Positions 23,829-38,300 of a DNA stretch of 64,000 nucleotides are shown here, one piece after another (the first letter of the stretch is position 1; each line of letters begins with the position of its first letter). The stretch comes from Hemicentrotus pulcherrimus (Eukaryota > Echinodermata > Echinoidea > Camarodonta > Strongylocentrotidae): NCBI GenBank assembly GCA_003118195.1, contig BEXV01000685.1:6228-70227 (forward strand). Direction: 5' to 3'. The position numbers and the translations under genes were made by a program. A model generated the notes under the pieces. That model did no database searches, was not told the origin of the DNA, and saw nothing but the letters and a program-made list of their open reading frames with translations.

Positions 23829-25495
23829 AATAATAATAATAATAATAATAATTACATTTATAGGGCGCTTTATACAGACGTCCAAATTACATTTACGAAT
23901 TAGCTATATGGTTGTAATAAATATCAGTAGGGATGTATTTATAATGATCAATACGAAATTATAGATATACATATATCAATTCTGCTGTACAACAGATAGA
24001 AAGAGGAAATTGGAATTTGGTTTAAAAGTCTATTCAATGCAATATCGAGAGAGGACGTAGGAAGAAAGACAATGCTCAATTTTGTAACAGCAGCATTTAA
24101 GCAATCACTGACCGAGTCACGCAAGCAACTACCTGTTTGCCCCGAAATTAAATTGCGACAGATACCTTCTGTCGCATTACAATGCCATACCGACCAGCCT
24201 GTTGAAAAGGACAGATGTTTCTCTATTATTTTCTCATTTTCATTCCTCCACCTTCGCTGATTCGTTTTCGTTTGATGTTAACATCCAAAGGTATGAAAGA
24301 GGTATAATAGCCAGAGATTATCTCGCAAACAAGTCGATACCAACACAATTTGCGTTTTATTAATGTAGCAAAACATCAGCATAAAGAGAATCGATTGATC
24401 CTTAACTTCAGTGGATTAATATTGTATCATTCCTTTTTTGCTTTATTGTAAAATGTTTTCAACTATTCATATGCATTCATAAAATAGAGACTATACTTTA
24501 GGTATACCGACAGATACTGTAGCATATTGGCTGATAGTACACAGGAAGACAAATTGGTTTGATTACGATTGGGTTCCTTACCTTGCTCATGGTAAAACCA
24601 ACTGCCCTTTATCAAATACCAGACTTTATCGGAATAGATAAGTAGGAAATACAGCATCGGACAATAATACCATTACATAAGAGCATGGAAACAGTGTACA
24701 TTATGTTCACTTCTTTGATAATCATATACAAATTCCTTTTTTTAACATTCTGTTTCAATTGTATTAAATTAATGTGAAAGTAAAGGCTCAAGGTTTAGAA
24801 GAAAAAATAGATTAAACCACCAAATTTTCTAAACTAGGAATGGCGGTAATGATAAAATCAACATTTTGATTCAGTAAGTGAAATTAGATGTGATATTCTA
24901 GTCCATGATAATAAACTTGGATTTTCACTACACAAATTTCCGGAAAGTAATTTGAATACCAATCATACACATGACTGAAACAATACATCAAAGAGTTCAA
25001 CAACTTCCTAAAAAGCTTTGACATTTTGTATTTAAAACTTGTTAATCTATAGGGTACAATCTAGGGGTGTTGTTGATGGATTTTGTTCAACATTCTGGAC
25101 CAATTTGCCAAGTGTTTCACACACTTTGTATGAAGAGTAAATAGCTAGATTATAAGACAAACAGAGCATTTAATTGCGTTTTCCCCCTGACTGTATGGAA
25201 AGTGGCCCGTAAGTGATAATTACTTCTTAGCAAACTGTGTCAATACATTAGCACAGACAAATACGGTCATACGAGGTGTCATCTTCCGACCGATATAAAA
25301 TAATACGAGGTGGATGGTAGATACTATGGATGCACGAGGATGAGATGGGTAAGAGGATGGGTAAATATTTCAACAAGATACATAGGCTACACATGCCGTA
25401 CACATAAATATCCATTTGCAGACACACACACACACACACACACACGCACGCACAAACACACACAATCAACAAACAATAAAAATGTTATAAATTTG

Positions 25496-25532
<37 letters not shown>

Positions 25533-26518
25533 AAGGCAGAACATTCACTCATTCCCTTACTGTACTGTGTATGTGTGTGTAGACACACACGCACACACAC
25601 ACACACGCACACACACACGAACACACGCAAACATACATAACAGGAGAGAGAGATAGAGAGAGATAAAATGTGACGTAGTGATGCAGTGAGCATGCACACA
25701 TCTATCTAGCAATTGTGGCTGAACATTGCAAAGAGCTAGAAATACAAACATTATGTCCAAGATAATCAAGAATTATTTCTGATTTTTCGGTTGTTTTCTG
25801 TCATAATTGTTCTACATCTAAAGCTGATAATACATTTTACAGTTTGCAGGAGTGTATAAGGAATTTTCCGGAAAATTAGATGAGGGGAAAGCAAAGGATG
25901 GAAGGGAGGATGAGAGAGAAAGAGAAAGAGATATAGGTAGAGAGAGAAAGAGAAAAGGGGGAATTCACTGCACGTTCATTCACTGTGAAATGTCTATATA
26001 CCCTCACGCACCGTATACATTTTCTTTTTGGTTAAACGGCGGTCTCACATGGCACCGATACTTCCACCAAAATCGGCACGCTAAATCGACGAGAAAATAG
26101 GCACTTATTTTCGCGCACTCTAACAAATCGTCCATCGGTCGATTGACCACCGGACTTTTCTGCTGAACCTTTTTAAGCGAATGGAATCAATTTTACTCCA
26201 AACCCATTTACCCGGCTTTTTTCATCATTTCCTTACCTCTTACCCTCTCTCTCACTCTCTCTTCTTTCTTTCCTAATGCTTACCCCCACCGCAATGAAAT
26301 GCCCTACCGTCTATCTTCCTCAGAGCAATGTAGCTAATGTTAAAAGTCGGCAGTTAAAGGGCAGAAGAGCAAATGCATTAGCTAAAACACACATTTTTAG
26401 ATGCCATTAGGCCGAACTTTCCTCAGGGGTGGGTCGGGCATGTTTGCCACTCTACAATTCCGATTTCTCCAATCGTTAAGGGCACTTTGTCGCCGGAATC
26501 ATATGGATTTTTTTTTAA

Positions 26519-26550
<32 letters not shown>

Positions 26551-28873
26551 CTTCTTTGCTCCTTCAGTGACCCTCTCGTTCTTTCTTCCATGCTGACGTT
26601 AACATCTTGTAGCAGTCGGGAGGAGTACTTTGGGACGGTACATCCGTTGTATTGCTAGACAAACATACCAAGTAAAAAAGCACACAATTCACTCGCTTAA
26701 TCCTTACCCGGTTCGCTTAAGTCTCATCCAACACTAGACGCATTAACGCTGTTACTTGCCGAGGAAAAAAAACAAAAGCTAGCCACGCGCGTATTCTTTT
26801 TCCTTCTTTTGCTAAAGAGTTATGTTGGTGAGAAGTGGGGTAGATGTATAATTGGAATTAGACTATGAAAAAGGGGGTAAAGAAAAACTGGCAGAAAACA
26901 CTTGAGAAAAGAGAAATCTCTTCATCAAAATTAATAGCCGATGTCTAAAATGTATGTGTACAAAATAATATATACAATAATTGTTAATAGTCCACAGTAA
27001 GGGCTTCACGGCTTAACCAGACGAGGACTAGCAAGTATAAGTTTATTTCCGCGATTCACATTAGTTTACAAAAGGGAAAAAGAAGTGGTCTACTGTAGGA
27101 TATGAATAAAGTAAAGATATGTTCGTTTTCGAATAGAATAAGAAAATAATTCGGAGTTTAAGGTGCCTATACAAAGAGATATAGTGTCTCTCTCTTTATT
27201 ATGTTTAAACATAATCTTATGATTCCCTCTTTCTTTCACATGTTTTAAAGATGAGAAAGAGTAAATAAAAAGAGTATAATTTAGAAGCAAAGACATAGAG
27301 AAGTGGACAAGGATAGAGAAATAGCCCGTTAATGAAGTACGATGGGGAAAGAGGGAAGAGAGCGCGATAGAAAAGAAGAAAACATGAGATAGCAGAAGAA
27401 AGAGGGAGACACAGATAGCGTGGCAAAAGAAAACATGGCCAGAAATAGCGTAAATGATGAAGGCATAAGAATAGGGGACAGGTATAGAAAAGAGGGAGTG
27501 TAAGATAGAGTGACAAAAGAAGTAAAGGGAAAGAAAGAAGAAAGAAAGGATGATGAAGGCAAGGAAATGGAGAAGAGAAGGAGAAAGAAGGCGTGGAAGG
27601 GGGGATTATGTTAAAGACACCCCATTGACGCTTCTGGGCATATTTACTTATTCAGGAATCCTACCCACCGTTAAAAGCCACCGTTTTGTCGCTCTCGTCA
27701 GCGCTCAAGTGATCGCTCCGACCGACATGGATTAAGAATATGCTGAGCGAAACAGAAAAAAAAAAAGAAGAGGAAAGCACAAAAGAAAAAGCCGGGTGAA
27801 AGATGGACAAAAGCAGATTTTTCATCCAAATGGCTTTCGACATTCATCCCCTTTTCAATGGCCCCTCTGCCCCGACGTTGCCCCGATGCATAACGCGCTA
27901 GACAGGCAAGGCGACCTAAACACCGAAGTGCATGTTAAAAAGAGGGATTTGCCAAAGTAATGCCGCTACTTTGCAGCTCAACCATTTATTCACTTTGATG
28001 TAATCCAATTGTTTTGCGATCTATGTTTCAACTGCCATCCGTCATTGTCAGCGATGGGGGTAATGTGTCAGAGTGGCTTGCTCTGGTGATGTGAAACACT
28101 TTGATACTCGTCGGGGTATGAGTTTAAAATCAGCTCCAAAGCTGGAAGGATTAAGTGTGAGACCTATCACGTTGTCTGGACAAATTAAAGCAACAATTTA
28201 GACAATTAAATGCTATGAAACATATTATAATATTATCGAAAGAACAGACAAAAGTTAGCTTCAAGGCATTTTGCGTGAGAGTCCTATGATGCCGCTACCA
28301 TTTCGTAGCGTAGGATGGAAAACAGCAATAACAAAACAACACAACAACAACAACATGTTAATTGCAGGAACTATCGTGAAGGAGGCTTAAATGAAACCAA
28401 AAAAAAACAAACAACGTATTAATTTAGGCATTGTTGGGGAGAAATACAAAATAACGAGAATGTGATTGAAAGAGAAGAGAGGAATGAGGGAAGAGAAGGA
28501 GTAAAGAGGGTGACAGTATAACATATTATACTGCATAAGATAATGCAAATGGCGCCATTTTCATGACTTTATTGTTGTTTAAATATGAGGCAATGAATAA
28601 AAGAGGTGATTACGCGTGATTCGTTTCAGATATGGAGTGTGCCTGCTCTTCCACAAGAGGTAACATTATCACTTTCTACTACCTATTCATTCTCAGATAC
28701 ATCTCTTTGATTTCTCACTTTCTCTCTCTTTCTCTCATTTCCTCTTTAAATGTAATTATAAAGATATAAATGAGTTTATATAAAATTATGTATGGCATAT
28801 TCAAATCTCACTACCCGTCTCTTATGTGATAGTGTTATCAGCCCCCCCCCCTCAAACCCCTCGCTCTCTTATT

Positions 28874-28910
<37 letters not shown>

Positions 28911-29346
28911 CCATATTAACCTCTAGGTTTTGGTTGGATTTATCATGTTTATCGTCTACAATATTTGATTCGCTCCGCTCTTTTCATTTCTTGCCGATTA
29001 AAACAAAACTAATGCTATAATTGGCATACAGCCGTTTCATCATTTACTTTTTGCACGATTTGGGCAACCTTCTTGTAGGTTCGTGATTTTCATTTGTGTC
29101 AAATGATATCAGTTAATAGATCAATTCTGTCTTTGGGCGATAGCAGCTCGTGCGAGCGAATCTGCTTAATCTCGGAAGTGATCCAAAACTCAGATGGTGA
29201 TGCAGGTGGCGTTCCCCTCTCTCCCATCATCTTCCTCCTCCAACGAGCTTGCCGCGTGCGTTTAGAGGGGCCAGACATGACAGGTCCTTGGAATGATCGG
29301 TGGGATGAGCATGGAAAATAGGTGGAAGGTATGAGAAAGAGAGATG

Positions 29347-29381
<35 letters not shown>

Positions 29382-32300
29382 AGATATCTATTATAGAAAG
29401 CCATAGATGGAGACGAAGACAGAGATACAGACAGACAGAAACAGGGGAATATTAAGGGGAGAAAGAACGATAAAGAGAAGAAAGAGCCTGTCAGAGTGAG
29501 GCATGGTGAAGACGAAAATATAGAGAGAGTGTAATTATTATGGAGGGCGTGATGAAGTAGAGAGAGAGAGAGAGAGAGAGAGGGAGGGAGAGAGAGAAGA
29601 TGAATAATGATGAGAAAGACAAGGACAGATACTACGAAAGATATTGTGTATAGAGGGATAAAGAGACGGAGAGATGAGAGACAGACACAGAGAGGCAGCC
29701 CCAAATTTCCTTTGGTTAGACATTAATCTACAATTTCCACTCTCCACCCAGGTGAGGTAAATGAGTACCTGGCAGGAATTAATGGAGCGCCATGAGTGGC
29801 AATGTGCCAAACATGAGCACTGTATAAGAGTCCAATGTTATTATTACTATTATTTTTTTTTAAGGGAGTGGGCAAATGGTCACTTTAATAGGTAAAGAGA
29901 AAGGGACAACATGAGAGAATTATGTGATGTGGATAAAGGAGAGATACGGCGAATAGTTTGGTGCCACCGATCGAAATGGGGCCAGGTATAAAATTGGTAG
30001 ATCATTGAAATCTAAATTCTCCATAAATAGTAAACCTACTTTCAAATCTCAAACAGAAAAGACAAAATAACATTTTCTCTTTAAAAAAATTGACTTATTG
30101 CCCACTATAACGGGTTCTGCGTGTACGGATTCAATCGAGGCAGAGATTATAGAGACACGAAGAAAGGTTTATGGAATGGGACAAATACAAATCCGGTGGA
30201 GATGGATGCGATCCGAACATGCGAGAAAGATGGATGGAGACGAACGGCCTGTTCGATAGATTTGCCCAAGTTACGAGAAGAGAAAGAGATGATGGAAAAC
30301 AAACGCACGACGCAGTGATCCTATACACTGTCAGTCGTATGAAATCAAACAACTCAATTAGGAGCGTCGATTCTTCGGCACACGTGCGCATGGTTTGGAA
30401 ACATTCGCAAGGAGGGAAGTGGCATCTTAGCAACCGCTAACGGTACATTGAGATGGAAGACGAGGAGGCAGTTAACATGGTTTAGGGTATTTTTGTTAGC
30501 AGCCAAGGACTATTATAATGGTGTACAGTATATAGTGGTCTAGTGGTTGTGTCGCAGGACTATGGATCACTAAGTTTCGAGTTCGAGACCCAATCGTATC
30601 TCTTATGTCCTGTGACATGCGAACTGAGCGAAATGAATCTCTCCGTTAGAACAATGTGCATAAACTTACTTAACAAACATGGCAGAGTAGATGAATAAGC
30701 TTAAAGTTTCGAGGGAAATCTTAGAAGAAAAAAATATCAGTCTACTATTAGCATGTTTTAGTGTAAAGGAAGCTTGGATCATTCCTTGGCTTTGGGAGAA
30801 GAAAAAAAATGGGTCTACATTTCCTTCGACTAAGAGGGCTTTAGGAGTGTTCTTGATATAGTCTATGGAGTAGACCTTTTTGAATATGGATAAGAAGATA
30901 TCCCTCGACCATTGACTGGATTTTTTGTTAACCCATTACCTACTGGAACCGGGTGGACCGTGTATTAAGCCTATGGGATTTAGAAAATTCAGCAGTCAAG
31001 GGGTTTAGGAAGCTTGGATCCTTCTTCGGCCTTCAGGGATAAAAGGGGCCTACATGCCCTTCCCTACGATGAGCTACAGGTGCACCCGAATCAGCACTTG
31101 ACACCTATGTTCCATATTTACCATACCTGTAAGGGTTGCTATTCCAAGACAGACAGGGGCTATCTGTCGGTCAATAGAGGCAACATTAACACCCCTTCCT
31201 TAAAAATATATACCGCCCCTCTTTATGTCTCAAGTGTTTACGTAGACAAATTTCGCACACTCTCGGGGCATGTAAAGAGAGCACATAGTCCGTGCCCTCT
31301 CCAAGCGCCCTGCAGATTTCGACTATGGACGGGACTAGAGCAAACACGGCTCGGTAACACTTCAGCTTGTAAATCCCGAACTAATATTTGTGGATTCTTC
31401 TTGTTGTTTGTAACTCTGCGAGGGGGCATTGTCCTATTTTCTACTTATATGATGCAGCTGAAAGGTGATCGATGTTCGGATATACCCTACAAAGGATGAT
31501 AAAGTTTCACCCTTATTTATTCTGTCTGCGTAGACCTTTGGCTGTAAGAGTCCAAAATGTTGACCGTTCTTCAGCTTTATTGTTTTTACAAAAGCCAAAA
31601 TTGTTAGACTTGACCAAAGATGATATATTTAATTCAGACTCAGCTCTTCGATCGCGGCCATTTTGCAAGCATAACCCTAGTACGTTGCCAAGTCAACACC
31701 ACCTAGTGAAATTCCATGGTTGTCGCGCGCCTGAGGAAAATTGTAAAAAATGCTTTATTTGAACAACAAGCCATATACGCTGAGCGGCAATAATATATTC
31801 ATATGCCATCGTCGACCATATGTCGTTCAAAAGGAGAGCTAATGCACGTGAATTTGCCAGATTGTCCAACAAAATGTTTTCGTTAAGTGCACGGATCATG
31901 GTAAATGTTCGGGTGACACTTGTGAATTCATTTGGTATAAAGTACCATGAATTAATCTTTGGATCTTTTAACTTTGTACCCTTTTCTCCTCTCTCGTTTT
32001 GGCGTTTAGAAACGTTCTATTTTGGATTCTCTATGTAAATGCTAATCCCTCTGGTTGGTTAAGTGCATTATGAATACATTCAAAGCTGAAAACTATCAAA
32101 GATATGCTGAAAATATATCGGGAAAGTAAAACAAAAATAGAGTGCATCACGTATGGATGATATTATAGGCGAGAGTAAAATATAAAGAAACGGATTTTAA
32201 AACTAGAAAATACGTTTTTAAAGATAGTTCTAAAGAGAAATGGTTGTTGAATGAATGTCCGTCATAATGAAAAGAGAACAAATCGTAATTAGTATTTCCG

Positions 32301-35300
32301 ACAGACTCATTCCATATTTTGTGGGGTTTCTTTTAGTACAAGGTGAATAAAATATCATAGTTACATTTGGGGATCAGTTCTAGGCCAGACATAAAGGGGG
32401 AATTTAGTGAGAACCCTAAGTCAAGTCATAAACATAGTTCGGGAGCATGCTGTAATTAACTTTAAAAATACGTAATAACTTGTATGTAATGTAATACATG
32501 AGTGTAACAACAAGTGTAAACGCTTCCAGCTACTCGACTTTACAAGAAAGGTCAAGGGATATAACTCTTTATTATAAAGGACGAGTAGAAAATGAACAGA
32601 AGCTGGACAAAAATACAGAAGTATACAGAAGTATAATCGGGGCAGCGCCAGGAGCGTCACAATGTGACGGACATGTGCGCTATATAAGAAGCCACCATTA
32701 TTATTATTATTATTATATGAAATGTCGGATGTAAAAAGGGGAGGATAAGTGTAAGGTAGAGACAGGAACAGAAAGTGTTAGATGATGAAATGCCAACGAA
32801 GAGCGGAAATGAGAGGAAGATGGAAGAGAAGGAAGATAGAGAGAGAGAGAGAGAGTGAGATAGAGAGTGCGAGATAGAGAGAGACATGAGAGACAGAAAT
32901 GGAGACAAAGATAGAAACAGAGACCGTGATGCAGAGAGTGGAAAACAAACAGATAGAAACAGAGATACGGGCAGAGGAGAGTGGGAAAGAGCGTATAGCG
33001 GACACGTGATATGCTATTTAATAGCCCTGTCAGTGTAGAACACAAATCCGCCATCTCTAATCCCATACATGCATTCGGCACATGGAGGATTTTTAATTAA
33101 AAAACTGGTAGGATGTATGAACGGTAGCAGGGTCGATACATGCCGGAATGCAGACATATACAACCGTGATCTGCTACTGTTATTGGGGCCTCTAGTTCCC
33201 GTAAACCTTGTTAAAAGAACGAACATCTGCATGTCCGATTGTACTCGCCTACTACACACGCGACAGACAAGAGCGGGTGATGAGAGAGAGTGAATAGAAA
33301 ACAGAACCCAACCGAACACTTTTGACCATGGATATCATCATGTAATCAGATTGATTAAGATTTGAATACCAATTCGATTGATATTTTATTGAAAAGCACT
33401 CGCCCGCAGCCTGGAGTAAGATAGGAGCCTAAATTGAATTGCATTATCCGGTAATTGAAGTCAAATTTGTGCTCATTTAGCACTTCATACAACAGCGCCC
33501 TGTATATCTACCACAAGAAAGGGAGATCGGGACTTTTTTTCTCTGGAGGGGAAAAAAGGAGACTAGCAAATTGTCAAAACGATCCCTGAAAACAGGCTCA
33601 CGAATTGCTCCAATTATGAGGCCATTTCGACCCGATTTTCCTCACCACAAAGCAAGAGGGCCGGCGGTCCGCCATTCGTACAGTCTCCTATACGTTAACG
33701 TCGTAACGGCACCCGCCAGACTGGTGTAAGGCCATAGCAACGCAATCCACGATGTATGGGTCACCAAATTAGGACAAAATGAGCAATGCTAATCTAGAAC
33801 ATTGGCTGTCATCAAGGCAGCGTGATTGAAAACGTTTTAGTGAAGATCTGTGTTGCTAGCGGTGATTCAACCTCCATTTCCTCCCTCCTCAAAACCCTCA
33901 ATGAGGATAAATTGTTTCGACTAGTCGACGCTGGCCCTGAGATGTAATTAGTATTCATAAGAGGGTATACCACGGCGGCCAGCACGTGAGCAGGCATGCA
34001 TTTTTGTCCATCGCTATTAACATTATTTTCGACGAACAGAAAAAAACATTGAGGAGAGGGAATTAGGATTTGTTTTTCCTCTTGAGACATCTTTACGCAG
34101 ACGTATCCCTTTTTATTCGATTGATGGATCCAAAATCTTTTGCCAACTTTTCCCAGGGAAACAGAATCAAATTGAAATTGTAGATATAGAAACAGCAAGT
34201 ACGTGGATCACAAATCTTAAAACTCAATTTCAATTTTTAAAATAAAATGTACTGGCCACGCACAAACACGAATAAAGACACGAATTATTATCTGATTTGA
34301 CGTTAATACTAAAAGGTTCCATCTGTAAAGATATTACCAGATTGCAGTTTCTTTGAACTGATAAAAACTTTATTCAATTATCTTATTTTCCTACGTCTAC
34401 TTGAGGAATCTTCTACTAGGCCTACTTAAGACATTGTCATATTTTTATACGAAACAAATATCAAGACCTAGACATGTCAGACAGGAACTGTTTCTAGAAT
34501 GATGAATAACATGAAAAGAACATACGTGTTGTCTAAACTAACATCATTGAAACATCAACATGATCAAAGACCACTGTTCAAGGTCTAATACAGCTTGAAC
34601 AAGACTTCATGACACTAACCTGTTAAGCATGCAGTTTGGATATCCCATCAAGCTGACCCTTTACTATTAATTTATTTTAAAAATCTATTTTAAATCTTAC
34701 ATGAACTCACAAGACGTCATCGCACTTTCGGCCATGACTGCTAACAAGTATGTTACAAGATGCCCGGATGTTTCCCTGACCTTTGATATTCGGCGCGCTT
34801 AACTTCAAGGAGTCGTGCGCCCCATGCTTAATTACAACTTGCTTGTTACTTCATAATTGGATTAATTGAATTCCTGACAACGACAGACCTTTGCATATTG
34901 GGCAACTGCAATGTGGTTTGGTATATTTCCAGGCAATATTCGCGAAGGGGAGTGGGCCTGTAATTACGCGCCCCGTTTGAGAAGACTGGCACCGCCGTGA
35001 ATGTTTCGTCCATTTATTCTAGCCACAGAGAGTCCCTGTCATTATCATACACGTAGAGGATCAAAGATAGTAACGGGGGAGGGGAGAGTAAGAGCGGTCG
35101 GTGACAAAGTGGAACTTCTTACGTCCACTCTATCCCTTTGAAGAAACCGTCATGCCCAACAAAATGTGTTAAAGTACAGTCGGAAGATGGAGTCTGGGGT
35201 GTGTCAGTTGCACTTTTGGGGGAGTAAGGATTGTCTTTAAGGATGGCCGCCATTAATGAGACACTTCCGATGACTTACTTAATATAAATGTTGCACTCTT

Positions 35301-38300
35301 TCGTGGATAATTATCTTAATGATTATTACAGAAAGAAATCGGCCTACCTACCCTAATCTTCCTTCTAGTAAAGACTTTTTGTTTTGATTTGTTTTTTAGC
35401 ACTGTGCTGACTTCGGGAAATTTGTGTAGATTAGGGTAAAACGTCGTATGCTTAAACTGAAACAAAAGAAGGAAGATATCCAAGATTTTGTAATTGCAAG
35501 ATCCTGATAGACATTAAATCGTTTACCTAAACCCAGTTAACGCCCATTGAACAATTCTTATTCTCGCAAACCACTGATTCTGTTAAAAATCTGAGTCTTT
35601 TCTTTCCTGTATTGTAAACTTTGTACGGTAAATAGACTTGACATGCTATGCCAATGGGTTATTTAATATGTAACCTTTTTGGATGCAGTGGGTTCTATAG
35701 GAGCACGATCTAGAACACCATCATATGCACTATCTGGTGTCATAATATTGAACAAGTGGTTACCCTTTGAAAATGGCTTAGGCCTTTATGCTATCGCGTT
35801 AACATGAATGTACCATCGTTTCAGGGAATTACAGGCTTAACTCTTTTGCAGTGTCATGGCTGTTTTCATTTTCAGAGATCAAGTGTAAATTACACGTGTG
35901 GAATTTTCTATAAATAGCTGCACTTTTCAGTACAGTTCAAACATTATTTTCCACCGCGATTTTTAATTTACATAAAATAAAACGGCATAACAAGTCATGA
36001 ACTAGCCGGCAAGTTTCGAGCGCTCGGCTCGATCGCATCGTTCCGCTAATTTCAGCATCTTGTTTGAATCGCCATGGAAAACGGAAGCAGCAAATTGGGT
36101 GAAGATTAAGCGAACAAAAAACTGCGCCTGGAGTGAATTTTTTATTACAATAGCTCTGGCCCAGCCGGGTAAGCGCTTAGAGTTAGCTTCACCACGGTGA
36201 TCGTTTGGTGTCTATTAAGTGAACCTATTTCGCAGCCTATTCGTCCCCCTTTATCTCTCATCTTGCCGCATGACGCCTGACAAAAAAGGGCTTTGGTGGG
36301 ACTATAGTGGAGGTTATGATACTGCGCACGCGAGATCTTTACCTGATTAAGGGTTATTAAGGGGAAAAGTTGGTTCTGGAGTCAATGCACTTATGTCAAC
36401 TGCCGTGGTGGTCGCAATACCTATGGCGTGTGCCATGCATACATTTTCAATGCACTGGCATGCGAAGGTAGGTATACAAGTTTCGTTGTGACCATAGACC
36501 AACACTGGTCCACGCCAATATCAATATACGGGATATTGCATCCGGGTATTTTGCATAAATCGATTCCTGGACTGCAGAAAGGGGGATCTGATATCAGAGG
36601 CAATGACTCATGAGAAAACGTGAATTCAGCTTTGGAAGGAAACGAAAAACTCTGTAGTATGCGGGATTGTTGTCATATGGTGCTTTAAATGGTTTTAAAC
36701 GATAATTATTATGCCTGATTCTTTATACATTAATCGAATAACAATTCATTTTCGCGAGTTCGAAACGTTTACTACTAACAATGGATGGATATTATTTCTG
36801 ACATGATCTTATCATCTCGTTCGTTCCTGTTTCCATCTCACAATTCTCACCTTTATAATTAAGAGGCAAAGCAATATTTTGATTAATTTTATCAATCAAT
36901 CAACCAACTATTTATAAAGCCAATCTTGGATAAAAGGACATTTTATGGCAGCATGCGCTTTTGATTGGAGAAAACGCCATCGTAATCTTCGTACGATCTT
37001 TAGTAGATAGTAACTTGTTAGGTTGCGTGTATTTCATACCGTATGCAATGGTGGTGATGATGGTGGAGCTCCCATACTGAATTTTGTGACCAACATTTGC
37101 GATAGGTATAGTTTGTTTTGTCTCAGAGGAACAGTAACCCTTTCCAATAAAAATGCTAGAATGCCCCCCCCCCCTCTCTCTCTTTCTTTCCAACATGTCC
37201 CAGGTTTTTTTTTTCTTCACATCTCCAAAATTTTCTCCGTATTACTTCTTCAATGTATTGTCTGGTTATTCAATCACTTTGCATCAAGAACATTCCTCTC
37301 TACATTATGACTCCAAAAGACCAAAATACAGAAATGTCTCTCCAGAACATCTTTTTAAGAGAGAGATGGAAAAACAAAGGGTGTTACCAAGGTCACCATA
37401 GCAACCTTAGTAAATGAAACTCTATTTTCCTCCTGACATCTCTCCTATAGAAAGACAAGAAATAATGCAAATGGGCTCTCTTTCATTCATTCTTGAGAGA
37501 GAGAGTGATGAAGAGAGATTGGTGAAGAGGAGTTGCTGTGTAGCTGTGTCAACACAAGACTATGCGAGTTTGTCCCGCGGAGCTGAGGCGCTCGTTGCTC
37601 CTACCGCTCGGCCGTGTAAAGTGTCGTGAAGCTCGCCTGCGGGCTGAGAACTGCACGATCACCAGTCTATCAGTGAAGCAGAGACGTAAAGATATGGTGA
37701 CAATCTTTCCCCTCAGCTCAAGCGCTGATTGGCCATTCGTCTCTCTTGTGATGCCACCATAGTGACTCATTTGCATAACAAAAACATCACCTGGTCGTCA
37801 TTAGACAGGTTGAACACGGCCCGTGTTTCTTCGTGTCGTCTAGTATGACATGACAAAAATGCTCAACAGAAACATTTTCAACAACTTCCGTGGGCGTCAA
37901 ATGGGCCTTCTGTCCTGATGTAGGGTCATTACTACAATACTTCAAATCAATACTTGACGTCAGAAGAAGCGCAAAAAATCACTTGATTTTAAACGTCATC
38001 AGTACAAAAATCCATACCATACATTCAAACGCATATACAGAGACTTATTAAGTTATTAAGAGTCGATACTTTAAACATACCATCTAAAATCACCGAACCC
38101 ATTTTAGATAGAAACTAAAATTGCCAAATTGGCATCATCATAAACGTATTCAAAATGTTTTCACATTTTTTATATTGACCACTGAGCTTAAACATTCTAA
38201 TTTAGTCTATAGACCTCTTAATTGTATTGTTTTACTCTGATATGACGTCACAGATAGTCATTTAGGACAGTGATGCATATTGGGAAACGTTGACTTCGCA

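Noticed and set aside
25414..25665. A CRISPR-like or satellite array
   Set aside because: It is a compound dinucleotide microsatellite with no spacers. No CRISPR arrays occur in this eukaryotic window.
31014..31499. 161-codon plus-strand frame
   Set aside because: Starts at TTG and overlaps an old duplication. No recognisable domain.
33812..34198. 128-codon minus-strand frame
   Set aside because: No ATG at the 5' end, no promoter context and no family.
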